Assembly (NCBI RefSeq): GCF_014196745.1 | Contig: NZ_JACIEH010000002.1 | Location: 620,383-684,382 of the forward strand | Source: Sphingomonas kyeonggiensis | Lineage (GTDB): Bacteria > Pseudomonadota > Alphaproteobacteria > Sphingomonadales > Sphingomonadaceae | Length of the DNA: 64,000 bases | Direction of reading: 5' to 3' | In this document: positions 33,224-41,358 of the stretch, in pieces | How positions within the stretch are numbered: position 1 is the first letter of the stretch | Layout: each line of letters starts with the position of its first letter | Program-made: the position numbers and the translations under genes | Notes under the pieces: generated by a model | What the model was told of the DNA's origin: nothing | Databases searched by the model: none | The model's input: the letters and a program-made list of their open reading frames with translations, nothing else

Positions 33224-33229
33224 ATTATA
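33224..33229 (-). promoter_or_regulatory. Flagellar-type -10 box with no gene behind it (TTCCTATAATGAA)
   Basis: Reverse-strand TATAAT between flgD and the candidate sRNA. A 30-codon ORF overlaps it but would start inside the box. Confidence 0.5.
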
Positions 33230-33275
33230 GGAAAAGAGGGGAGGCGCCCCAAACGGACCCGCCTCAGGAAAACCC

Positions 33276-34046
33276 CTATGCCCCGGTCTCGGTCTGGCTG
33301 TTGGTGCCGCCACCGCTGGTGCCGCCGCTGTTGCTGCCGCCACCGGAGCTGCCGCCCGTGCCGCCATTGCCGGCGGCCGGCGCCACGCCGATGCGGATGA
33401 GCTTGCTCGAATCCACTTGGCTGCCGTTCACGGTCACCAGGACCGAGCCGTTGGCAAGCTGCACGTCGTTCACCACGCCGATGCTGTGCACGGTGGTGTT
33501 GGTGATCTCGGTGCCCGAGGCGTCGGTCGCCTTGATCGACAGCGAGTATTTGCCCGCGGGCATTTCCTTGCCGTCGGAGGTCAGCCCGTCCCAGGCCAGT
33601 GTGCCGGTGTCGCCCTTGACCTCGATGGTGCGGGTGTCGACCACCTTGCCCGAGGAGTCCTTGATCGTCGCGACGATCGAGGTGGCGTTGCGCGGCGCGG
33701 TCCAGCTCCACTGGGCCGCCTGGGTGTCGGTCATGCCCGCCACCGGCGAGTCCACTTCCACCGCGCGGCCGATCAGCGACGAGGCCTGGGTCAGGTTCTG
33801 CGTGCCGAGCGTCGACAGGATGTCCTTCAGCGTCGAGGTCTGCGCCATCGACTGCTCGACCTGCGAGTACTGGACCAGCTGCTGGGTGTACTGGCTGGTG
33901 TCCATCGGGCTCAGCGGGTCCTGGTTCTGCATCTGCGTGGTCAGCAGCTTCAGGAACATCGTGAAGTCGGCGTTCAGGCCCGTGCTGTTCGGATTGGCCG
34001 TGTTGTTCGCCGTGTTGGTGGTGTTGTTCGTATTGACGGTAGTCAT
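33276..34046 (-). CDS. flgD: Hook-capping/scaffolding protein FlgD
   Basis: Protein of 256 residues. The N-terminal export and capping part reads LNADFTMFLKLLTTQMQNQD then PLSPMDTSQYTQQLVQYSQVEQ, diagnostic of FlgD. The beta-rich middle has TSDGKEMPAGKYSLSIKATD. The C terminus is an unusual Gly/Ser/Thr/Asn tail (GGTGGSSGGGSNSGGTSGGG) of about 35 residues. An Asn/Thr-rich stretch also opens the protein. It follows fliK by 12 bp. Confidence 0.92.
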   Translation of the reverse strand: MTTVNTNNTTNTANNTANPNSTGLNADFTMFLKLLTTQMQNQDPLSPMDTSQYTQQLVQYSQVEQSMAQTSTLKDILSTLGTQNLTQASSLIGRAVEVDSPVAGMTDTQAAQWSWTAPRNATSIVATIKDSSGKVVDTRTIEVKGDTGTLAWDGLTSDGKEMPAGKYSLSIKATDASGTEITNTTVHSIGVVNDVQLANGSVLVTVNGSQVDSSKLIRIGVAPAAGNGGTGGSSGGGSNSGGTSGGGTNSQTETGA

Positions 34047-34058
34047 GCTGAAGCGCTC

Positions 34059-35507
34059 CTAGGCGAGGAGATCGACCTGGCCGTCACCGCGGATCTCGCG
34101 ATAGGCCGGCTGGGTGGTTTCGGGTTCGTCGTTGCCGGCGAGCTGGTCGCCGCGATGGTTCTGGCCCTGCTGGCTCTGCGCCTGGCCATTGCCGCCTTCG
34201 CTGCGGCTCTCGAAGCGGAAGCTCTGCGCGTCGGCGCGGATACCCGCCTGGTCGAGCGCGCGGTTGAGGTCCGGCGCGTCCTGGCGGAGCAGGTCGAGCG
34301 CATGCGCGCTTTCGGCGCGCACCGTGGCGTGCATCTTGCCGCTATCGTCGAACGACAGCGTGACCTCGACCTTGCCGAGATTTTCCGGGCTCAGCCGGAC
34401 GCGAAGCGTATCCTCGCCAGCTTCCACCTTGCGCGCGATCTCGACGCCCATCTGCTGGCCGAGATGGCCCGGACGCGCGGCGATCACCGACTCCGCGGCG
34501 GCCGGCACGGCGGATGCCGTCTGGGTGCGGGCGGCTTCGGCGGCGTGATGCGTGGGCGTCGGCCCCGCAGTTGCATCCTGGCGCAGCGTGAACGCCGGTG
34601 CCTGGCCGCGCTCGTCGCCGGCTGCATTGTCGTTCTTCTGGCCGGACTTGCCGGCGATCGCCGAGGTCGCGGCGTCGATCTTGTCGTTGCCGGTCGCCGC
34701 TTCGGCACCCTGCGCGTTCGCCGAAGCCGTGCGGGCATCGGCCTTTCGGGTGCCGGTCGAGACTTCGCCGATCTGGCGGCCGGACGAAGGCTGCGGCTTG
34801 GCCGCGATTTCGGGCCGGACCGGCGCCTGGACGACGGCGACCGCGACCATGTCGGCGGCGGGCGCATCGGCCGGGATCACGGCCGGATCGGCTGCCGGCA
34901 GTTCGGCATTGTCGCCGGCGAGACGCGGGCCGCGCTTGACCGGCGCCTTGGGGCCTTCCGTCGGTGCCTCGGCCTTCACCTCGCCCGTCGGTTCGGCCGG
35001 GACATCGGGCGTGGCGATAGCGGGCTTCGCTTCCGCAACCGGCTTGCCCGGCTTGGCGGGCTTCGCGTCGACGGGCGGCTTCTCGACGACCGGCTTGTCC
35101 GGCGTCGCGGGAAGGGTGGCGGCAGGTTCCTCGGTCACCAGCGGCAAGGCGTCGGTCGGCGCCTGGGCGTTCGGCGCGGCGGGCCCCTCGGGCAGCGCAT
35201 CGGCTGCCGGCGCGGGCATCGCCGTTGCAGGCGCATTTGCCGTCGCCGTCGCCGTAGCGGCCGGGGCTGCGGTAGTGAGCAGCTGTGCCATGCTCAGCGA
35301 CGCGGCCGGAGCAAGCATGTCATTGGCTGCCTGTGGGGGCGTGGCCCCCATGGCGGGGACGGTGCCCGTGGCGAGGGGTGTCCCGGCGGGATTGGCCGGG
35401 GTGCCGAGCATCAGCCCGAGCGTCTGTGCAAAGCCGGTACCCACGGTGCCGGGGTTGGCACCGCCTGCACCGAGAAGACCCGCGAGCCCGATATTGTTTA
35501 TCTGCAT
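34059..35507 (-). CDS. fliK: Hook-length control protein FliK
   Basis: Protein of 482 residues with a long low-complexity Ala/Pro/Thr/Lys N-terminal ruler and a conserved C-terminal Flg_hook domain (ARKVEAGEDTLRVRLSPENLGKVEVTLSF, ATVRAESAHALDLLRQDAPDL, ALDQAGIRADAQSFRFES). FliK measures the hook and switches export to filament substrates. The reverse strand is chosen because the C-terminal domain is intact. A long forward-strand ORF here is an antisense artefact. Confidence 0.9.
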   Translation of the reverse strand: MQINNIGLAGLLGAGGANPGTVGTGFAQTLGLMLGTPANPAGTPLATGTVPAMGATPPQAANDMLAPAASLSMAQLLTTAAPAATATATANAPATAMPAPAADALPEGPAAPNAQAPTDALPLVTEEPAATLPATPDKPVVEKPPVDAKPAKPGKPVAEAKPAIATPDVPAEPTGEVKAEAPTEGPKAPVKRGPRLAGDNAELPAADPAVIPADAPAADMVAVAVVQAPVRPEIAAKPQPSSGRQIGEVSTGTRKADARTASANAQGAEAATGNDKIDAATSAIAGKSGQKNDNAAGDERGQAPAFTLRQDATAGPTPTHHAAEAARTQTASAVPAAAESVIAARPGHLGQQMGVEIARKVEAGEDTLRVRLSPENLGKVEVTLSFDDSGKMHATVRAESAHALDLLRQDAPDLNRALDQAGIRADAQSFRFESRSEGGNGQAQSQQGQNHRGDQLAGNDEPETTQPAYREIRGDGQVDLLA

Positions 35508-35547
35508 TCAGGCGCCTCATGGGCGGGCATCTGGGCCCGCAATATTC

Positions 35548-35553
35548 CTTATA
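35548..35553 (-). promoter_or_regulatory. Flagellar-type -10 box before fliK (GTCCTATAAGGAA)
   Basis: Reverse-strand TATAAG 41 bp before fliK-flgD. Confidence 0.5.
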
Positions 35554-35582
35554 GGACGGTCGCGACCAACCGGGTCAGGACC

Positions 35583-37664
35583 TCATCCAATTGTCCCGAG
35601 CGCACGGATGCGGGCGCGGGCATGGATCTCGTTCTGCGACAGCACCACCGTCGCCGGGCGCACGCGCTCGATGATCGAGCGGACGAACGGGCGGATCGCC
35701 GGGCTGGTCAGCATGCAGGGGATCTCGCCGTCCTGCGCCAGCCGGTCATAGGTCTCGCGGACGTGCTGGATGAACTTGTGGAGCGAGGAGGGCGCCATCG
35801 CCAGCTGGCGGTCGTCGCCCTGGCCCAGGATGCTCTCGGCGAACTCCATGTCCCATTCGGGCGACAGGGTGACCACCGGGATCGCCTCGCCGCGCACCTG
35901 CGACGCGCTGATCTGGCGGGCCAGGCGCGAGCGGACATGCTCGGTCATCTGGGTCAGGTTGCTGGTCAGCGGCGCGGCCTCGGCGATGCCTTCCAGGATC
36001 GTCGGGATGTCGCGGATCGAGATGCCTTCCGACAGCAGGTTCTGCAGGATGCGCTGCACGCTCGAGACCGAGACCTTGCTGGGGACGATGTCGGCGACCA
36101 GCTTCTCCGATTCCTTGTGGACTTCGGTGAGCAGCTTCTGCGTCTCGGTGTAGGAGAGCAGGTCGGCGATGTTCTCCTTGACCAGCTCGGTCAGGTGGGT
36201 GGTGATGATCGTGCCGCACTCGACCACGGTCAGGCCGCGGAAGCCGGCTTCGTCGCGCAGCTCGCGATCGATCCACAGCGCAGGGAGGCCGAACACGGGC
36301 TCCTTGGTCGGCTCGCCGGGCAGGCCGGCCGGGCCGCCGCCCGGATTGATCAGCAGCAGCTTGTCGATGCGGATCTCGCCGCGCGCCGCTTCGGTCTCCT
36401 TGATCGTGATGACGTACTCGTTGGGCTTCAAACCCATATTGTCGATGATGCGCACCGAGGGGAGTACGAATCCGAAATCAGTCGCCATCTGGCGGCGTAG
36501 CGCGCGGACCTGGTCGTCGAGGCGCGGCTCGCGCTCGGCCTCGTTGATCATCGGCAGCAGGGCATAGCCGATCTCGATCCGGACGGCGTCGATCGCCAGC
36601 GTCTGCGAGATGGGCTGCTCGACCACCGCGGCGGCAGCATGTTCCTGCGCCTCGGCGAGCTTCTCCATCGCGGCCTTGGCGGCGGCGTTGCGGCTCATCT
36701 TCCACGCGGCGAAGCCCGAGGCGGCCGAGAAGATGGCGAAGGGCAGGAAGGGCATGCCCGGCATGATCGCCAGCGCGCCCATCAGGAACGAGACCATCCC
36801 GAAGGCCTTGGGGTAACGGCCCATCTGCTCGCCGAGCGCGGTGCCGGTCTTGCCCTTCACGCCGCCCTTGGAGACGAGCAGGCCCGCGGCGATCGAGATG
36901 ATCAGCGCCGGGATCTGGCTGACCAGGCCGTCGCCCGCGGTCAGCACGGTATAGGTGTGGAACGCCTCGCCGATCGGCACGCCGTGCGAGACGACGCCGA
37001 TGGTCAGGCCGACGACGATGTTGACCGCGGTGATCAGCAGGCCGGCGATCGCGTCGCCCTTCACGAACTTCGAGGCACCGTCCATCGCGCCGTAGAAGCC
37101 GCTCTCGGCCTCCACTTCGGCGCGGCGGGCCTTGGCTTGGTCCTCGTTGATCATGCCGGCCGAGAGGTCGGCGTCGATCGCCATCTGCTTGCCGGGCATC
37201 GAGTCCAGGCTGAAGCGCGCGGCGACTTCGGCGATACGGCCGGCGCCCTTGGTGATGACGACGAAGTTGATGACGATCAGGATGATGAAGATGGTGAGGC
37301 CGATGATGACCTCGCCGCCCATCAGGAACTCGCCGAACGCCCCGATCACGCCGCCCGCCGCATCATGGCCTTCATGGCCGTGGGTCAGGATCAGGCGGGT
37401 GGAGGCGAGGTTGAGGCCGAGCCGCAGCATCGTCGCGACCAGCAGGATCGTCGGGAAGGCGCTGAGCTCCAGCGGCTTCTCGATGAAGAGCGCGGTCATC
37501 AGGATCATCACCGAGACGGTGATCGACAGGGCGAGGCCCAGGTCGAGCAGCCAGCCCGGGATGGGCAGGATGAGCATCGCGATGATCGCGATCACGCCGC
37601 CCGCGAGCGCCATGTCGCGGTTCGCACCGATCTTCTGCAGGAAGTTGACGATCACGGGAGGCAT
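35583..37664 (-). CDS. flhA: Flagellar export gate protein FlhA
   Basis: Export-gate membrane protein of 693 residues. The N-terminal half holds the membrane helices (DMALAGGVIAIIAMLILPIP onward) and the FHIPEP signature GRIAEVAARFSLDSMPGKQM. The C-terminal half is the cytoplasmic FlhA-C nonamer domain, ending near RPATVVLSQNEIHARARI. I chose ATG 37664, which shares a base with the upstream stop; TTG 37682 is possible. Last gene of the fliF operon. Confidence 0.97.
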   Translation of the reverse strand: MPPVIVNFLQKIGANRDMALAGGVIAIIAMLILPIPGWLLDLGLALSITVSVMILMTALFIEKPLELSAFPTILLVATMLRLGLNLASTRLILTHGHEGHDAAGGVIGAFGEFLMGGEVIIGLTIFIILIVINFVVITKGAGRIAEVAARFSLDSMPGKQMAIDADLSAGMINEDQAKARRAEVEAESGFYGAMDGASKFVKGDAIAGLLITAVNIVVGLTIGVVSHGVPIGEAFHTYTVLTAGDGLVSQIPALIISIAAGLLVSKGGVKGKTGTALGEQMGRYPKAFGMVSFLMGALAIMPGMPFLPFAIFSAASGFAAWKMSRNAAAKAAMEKLAEAQEHAAAAVVEQPISQTLAIDAVRIEIGYALLPMINEAEREPRLDDQVRALRRQMATDFGFVLPSVRIIDNMGLKPNEYVITIKETEAARGEIRIDKLLLINPGGGPAGLPGEPTKEPVFGLPALWIDRELRDEAGFRGLTVVECGTIITTHLTELVKENIADLLSYTETQKLLTEVHKESEKLVADIVPSKVSVSSVQRILQNLLSEGISIRDIPTILEGIAEAAPLTSNLTQMTEHVRSRLARQISASQVRGEAIPVVTLSPEWDMEFAESILGQGDDRQLAMAPSSLHKFIQHVRETYDRLAQDGEIPCMLTSPAIRPFVRSIIERVRPATVVLSQNEIHARARIRALGTIG

Positions 37665-37822
37665 CAGGGGCGAGCTTTCCAAACAGCCTTGGCCGGCGCC
37701 GAGGGCGACTGGCCGAGCGTGAAGCGATGGCAGAGCGCTGCGTTGGGCAGGCCCTGCGGCAGGTCAGCCTCCGCCTGGGGCAGGCGGAGGCTCTGGATGG
37801 CGAAGAGCGGCCGCGGGCTCAT
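37664..37822 (-). CDS. Translationally coupled 52 aa ORF
   Basis: Small ORF of 52 residues (MSPRPLFAIQSLRLPQAEAD, then LPQGLPNAALCHRFTLGQSP, ending PAKAVWKARP). Its ATG overlaps the stop of the FlbD-like gene (ATGA), and its TGA shares a base with the flhA ATG. Such double coupling is hard to get by chance. It may be a real small protein or just carry ribosomes through to flhA. No family or domain is seen. Confidence 0.5.
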   Translation of the reverse strand: MSPRPLFAIQSLRLPQAEADLPQGLPNAALCHRFTLGQSPSAPAKAVWKARP

Positions 37823-39162
37823 GCCGCGGGCGGCACGGCGATGCCGCCTTCGATGAAGGTGCGCAGCTTGTTTCGCATCGTGCGCACCGAGATGCCCAGG
37901 ATGTTCGAGGCCGAAGTGCGGTTGCCCTGGCAGCGCTCCAGCGTGCCGAGGATCAGCTCGCGCTCCACCTCTTCCACGGTGCGGCCGATCAGGCTGTCGA
38001 CTTCGATCCGGCCGTCGGCCGCGGGCAGCGACACGATCGCTTCGAGCGGTGAGCCGTCGGCGCGGGTCAGGTCCTCGGCTTCGATGCGGTTCCCGCGCGC
38101 CAGCAGTGCGGCGCGGTGGATGCATTCCTTGAGCTCGCGGATGTTGCCCGGCCAGCCATAGGCGCGCAGCACGGCCATCGCGGCGGGCGAGAGCGGGCGG
38201 GCGGGGAGCCCGTCGGCCTCGGCGAACTGCTCGACGAAATGCTCGGCCAGCGCCGCGATGTCGTCGCCATGCTCGGTGAGCGGCGGCACTTCGATGCGCG
38301 CTAGGCTCAGGCGGACGAGCAGGTCCTCGCGGAAGCTGCCGGCTTCCACCGCCAGCTCCAGGTCCATGCTGGTCGAGGCGATCAGGCGCGCGCCGAAAAC
38401 GACGTCCTCATTGCCGCCGACGCGGCGGAAGCGCTTCTCGATCAGCGCGGCGAGCAGCCGGGCCTGGGTGGCCGGCGACAGCGCGCCGACTTCGCGCAGG
38501 AAGATCGTGCCGGTGCGGGCGCTTTCGAGCCGGCCGACGCGGCGGGCGGCGGCGCCCGGAAAGGCGCCGGCCTCGTGCCCGAACAGCTCGGATTCCAGCA
38601 CGTCGGCGGCGACGCCGGCGCATTCGACCGAGACGATCGGGTCCGTGCGGCCCGAGAGCCGGTGGATCTCGCGTGCCATCATTTCCTTGCCGCTGCCCTT
38701 GCCGCCGGTGACGAGCACCGGGGAGGCGCTCGGCGCGACCGCGGCGCCCAGCGCCATGGCCCGTTCGAGCACGGGATGGCCGCCGATGCGCACCTGGGCC
38801 TGGCGCTCCACCACCGAAGCGATGGCAGCGGCGATCAGCTCGCGTTGCGGGGGCAGGGGAACATAGTCGCGGGCGCCGGCGCGGATCGCCGCCACCGCGC
38901 GCTCGGCCGGGGCGGAGATGCCGCAGGCCAGCACGGGAACGACGAAGCGCTCGCGGCGCAGGTCGCCGAGGAAGCCGACAGCGTCTTCCAGCACGTCGAT
39001 CATCACCAGGTCAGCACCCTGCTCGCGTAGCGTCTCGAGGGCGGGCGCGGGCGCGTCGGCCATGGTGACCTCGGCGCCGGCGCCCTGCGCCAGCTCGGCG
39101 GCGCGGCGAAATTCGCTGCCCGGCGCGCCGATCAGCAGCATCCGGATCGGTCCCATCATCAA
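37819..39162 (-). CDS. flbD: FlbD-like regulator with degenerate AAA+ domain
   Basis: NtrC-type protein of 447 residues: a receiver-like N terminus (DLVMIDVLED near residues 51-60), an AAA+ domain, and a Fis-type HTH at the C terminus (NRTSASNILGISVRTMRNKL). Walker A is intact in GGKGSGKE (153-160). The sigma-54 contact loop GAFTGA is GAFPGA (199-204), and the Walker B Asp is Arg in GTIFLREVG (Arg223). The arginine-finger segment SFREDLLVRL remains. In Caulobacter FlbD activates or represses flagellar operons at ftr sites together with FliX, and fliX is present at 48972. Here classical sigma-54 activation looks impaired. Confidence 0.85.
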   Translation of the reverse strand: MMMGPIRMLLIGAPGSEFRRAAELAQGAGAEVTMADAPAPALETLREQGADLVMIDVLEDAVGFLGDLRRERFVVPVLACGISAPAERAVAAIRAGARDYVPLPPQRELIAAAIASVVERQAQVRIGGHPVLERAMALGAAVAPSASPVLVTGGKGSGKEMMAREIHRLSGRTDPIVSVECAGVAADVLESELFGHEAGAFPGAAARRVGRLESARTGTIFLREVGALSPATQARLLAALIEKRFRRVGGNEDVVFGARLIASTSMDLELAVEAGSFREDLLVRLSLARIEVPPLTEHGDDIAALAEHFVEQFAEADGLPARPLSPAAMAVLRAYGWPGNIRELKECIHRAALLARGNRIEAEDLTRADGSPLEAIVSLPAADGRIEVDSLIGRTVEEVERELILGTLERCQGNRTSASNILGISVRTMRNKLRTFIEGGIAVPPAA

Positions 39163-39509
39163 TGCTCGGCCCGCACGATCTCGGTGAGGGTCACGCCGAG
39201 GGCATTGTCGATCAGGACGACTTCGCCGCGGGCGATCAGGCGATCGTTGACGAAGATGTCCACCGGCTCGCCGACGCGGCGGTCGAGCTCGACCACGGTG
39301 CCGGAGCCCAGGTGCAGCAGCTCGCCGATCGGCATGCGGGCGCGGCCCAGCACTGCCTGTACGCGCACCGGCACGTCATGGACGGCCTCGAGGCCCTCGG
39401 TGCCCTGCGGTGCTTCGCCGCTCGGGTTGATGTCGAAATCCTCGAACACGGGCGCGGGCTGGTCCGCGGTGGTTTCGGTCGGGATGATGTCGTGGGGTTC
39501 GATATCCAT
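39159..39509 (-). CDS. fliN: Flagellar motor switch protein FliN (first copy)
   Basis: C-ring protein of 116 residues. An acidic N-terminal extension (IEPHDIIPTETTADQPAPVF) precedes the SpoA domain (VPVRVQAVLGRARMPIGELL, GEPVDIFVNDRLIARGEVVL, GVTLTEIV). ATG 39509 has AGGA 8 bp upstream; GTG 39515 is too close to it. The stop overlaps the flbD start. A shorter paralogue lies at 54334. Confidence 0.92.
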   Translation of the reverse strand: MDIEPHDIIPTETTADQPAPVFEDFDINPSGEAPQGTEGLEAVHDVPVRVQAVLGRARMPIGELLHLGSGTVVELDRRVGEPVDIFVNDRLIARGEVVLIDNALGVTLTEIVRAEH

Positions 39510-39519
39510 GGTCACAGTC

Positions 39520-41127
39520 CTATGCGTTCATCCACTGACGGATCACCGAGGCCGCTTCGGGCGGGCTGGCGGAGATCGCGTCCCCGATGCGCTTGAGCGC
39601 GGAGAGTTTGATGCGGCCGTCGACCTGGGCGAGCGCGATCTCCTGATCGAGCTGCGGCACGTCCGGGGTCATCGCCTCGAGCTGGGCCATCGCCTCGGTA
39701 TCGCCGTCCGCGGCGCGCTCGGCGAGCGCGAGCATCTCGGGCGAATGGGTCGGGGCAAGCGTGGCCTGGGCTTCGGTGGCGTCGAGCGGAGCGACGACCT
39801 TCGGCTTGAGCATGCGGATGGCGATAAGGCCGACCACACCGATCACGACGAGCTGGAGCAGGCCCCAGATCCGGTCCATCGGCAGCGAGGAGAGGAAGCT
39901 CGTCGTGGCGTCGGCAGGTGCCTCGCCGGTGTTGAACTTCATGCTCTCGACGACGACGCTGTCGCCACGCTGGGTGTCGGCGCCCACGGCATTCTCGACC
40001 AGGCGCTGCAGGCGGTCGATCTGCGGCTGGGGCAGGCCCTTGTCGCCGCCATCGACCATCACCGCGACGCTCAGGCGGGTTACCTTGCCCGGTGTGCGGA
40101 CGGTGACCGTCTTGGTCGAGCTGTTGTCGTAGGTCGTGTCTTCAGACGTCTGGTTGCTGCCCGACTGGCGCGAGGTGCCCGGCGCATTGGCGGCTGCGGT
40201 CTGCGCGGCGGGCAGCTGGTTGCCGACCGAGGCAGTCTGCTGACCGGCGTCGGTCTCGCGGTTCTGCTCGCCGGTCTCCACGCTCACCTGGCGCGAGATC
40301 ACCTGCTTGTCGGGATCGAAGACGTTCGATTCCTCGCGCGACTGGTCGCGGTCGATCTGGGCCGACACTTCGGCGCGGACCTTGCCCTGGCCGACGATTG
40401 GTTCGAGCAACGACTCGATCTCGTCGCGCAGCTTGCCTTCTACCGCCTGCTGGCGCTGGTCGGCATCGCCGGCGCTGGCCGTGCTGGGATCGCCGGCACG
40501 GGCGAGCAGCGCGCCGGTCTGGTCGACGACCGAGACGGCATCGGGCGAAAGCTCGGGGACCGAGGAGGAGACGAGGTAGCGGATCGAGGCGACGGTCTCG
40601 CTCGGGATGCGGCCGCGCGTCTTGACGGTGACCGCCGCGGTCGCCTTGCGGCTCTCCTCGGCGAACATCGCGCGCTCGGGCATCACGATATGGACGCGGG
40701 CGGCGCTGACGTTCTGGATCGTCTGGATCGACTTGGCCAGCTCGCCCTCGACCGCGCGGGTCTCGTTCATCTTGGCGCGGCTGGCGGAGACGCCGAAGGG
40801 CTGCTCCTCGTCGAGCACCTCATAGCCGATCTTGCCGCCCAGCTTCTCGCCGGCCATGCCCATGCGGAGCTCGGCCAGCTTGTCCTGCGGCGCCATGATC
40901 GAGGTGCCGTCGGCCGAGAGCTGGAACTCGACATTCTGCGCCTTGAGCTTCTCGGTGATCGCCGCAGCGGCCGAGGGATCGAGGTCGGTGTAGAGATAGC
41001 CCATGCTCGGGTTCGAGCCGCGGGTAGCGACGAAGGCCAGGGCAGCGAGCAGCGCGAGCGCCACTCCTCCCATCAGCATCAGCCGCTTGGGGCCGATCTG
41101 GCCCACCAGGTTTTTGATCGCTTCCAA
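39520..41127 (-). CDS. fliF: MS-ring protein FliF
   Basis: MS-ring protein of 535 residues. An N-terminal membrane helix (LMLMGGVALALLAALAFVAT), ring-building domains (GYLYTDLDPSAAAAITEKL, VSAARVHIVMPERAMFAEES) and a second helix near the C terminus (IWGLLQLVVIGVVGLIAIRM) frame the periplasmic part. The start is a TTG at 41127 behind GGGGCGACA. First gene of fliF-fliN-flbD-ORF52-flhA. Confidence 0.95.
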   Translation of the reverse strand: MEAIKNLVGQIGPKRLMLMGGVALALLAALAFVATRGSNPSMGYLYTDLDPSAAAAITEKLKAQNVEFQLSADGTSIMAPQDKLAELRMGMAGEKLGGKIGYEVLDEEQPFGVSASRAKMNETRAVEGELAKSIQTIQNVSAARVHIVMPERAMFAEESRKATAAVTVKTRGRIPSETVASIRYLVSSSVPELSPDAVSVVDQTGALLARAGDPSTASAGDADQRQQAVEGKLRDEIESLLEPIVGQGKVRAEVSAQIDRDQSREESNVFDPDKQVISRQVSVETGEQNRETDAGQQTASVGNQLPAAQTAAANAPGTSRQSGSNQTSEDTTYDNSSTKTVTVRTPGKVTRLSVAVMVDGGDKGLPQPQIDRLQRLVENAVGADTQRGDSVVVESMKFNTGEAPADATTSFLSSLPMDRIWGLLQLVVIGVVGLIAIRMLKPKVVAPLDATEAQATLAPTHSPEMLALAERAADGDTEAMAQLEAMTPDVPQLDQEIALAQVDGRIKLSALKRIGDAISASPPEAASVIRQWMNA

Positions 41128-41174
41128 TGTCGCCCCGTTGGGTAGAACTGGTGAGGCGGATGCCCCTTGCGATC

Positions 41175-41180
41175 ATTATA
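41175..41180 (-). promoter_or_regulatory. Flagellar-type -10 box before fliF (CCTCTATAATGAT)
   Basis: Reverse-strand TATAAT 48 bp before the fliF start. Confidence 0.55.
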
Positions 41181-41196
41181 GAGGGGTGGGGGAGGC

Positions 41197-41225
41197 GGCA
41201 GTTTTTGCCGGGGGAAATTTTTGCC
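41197..41225. promoter_or_regulatory. Tandem GGCAA-type palindromes before fliF
   Basis: GGCAGTTTTTGCC at 41197-41209 and GGAAATTTTTGCC at 41213-41225, each one base or so off the GGCAA-N3-TTGCC form. The only tandem arrangement in the window. Confidence 0.55.
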
Positions 41226-41259
41226 TAGTGGGTTCTACCCACGCGCTTTTCCTCAGAAT

Positions 41260-41340
41260 CGTCATCCCGGCGAAAGCCGGGATCTCGTGCCGCGGGCCGT
41301 ACGCCTGCCGCCTGAGATCCCGGCTTTCGCCGGGATGACG
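41260..41340. repeat. REP-like inverted repeat
   Basis: CGTCATCCCGGCGAAAGCCG and its reverse complement face each other over a GC-rich centre. It separates the fliG-fliH operon from the fliF promoter and may end transcription from fliH. Confidence 0.85.
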
Positions 41341-41358
41341 GATGTTCAGTTGGAGAGC

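Noticed and set aside
33140..33228. 30-codon ORF in the candidate sRNA
   Set aside because: Its ATG lies inside the TATAAT box, so the predicted transcript would start after it.
33417..36500. 1027-codon forward ORF across flgD, fliK and flhA
   Set aside because: Spans the promoter and terminators of three well-supported reverse-strand genes; composition is typical of GC-rich antisense frames.
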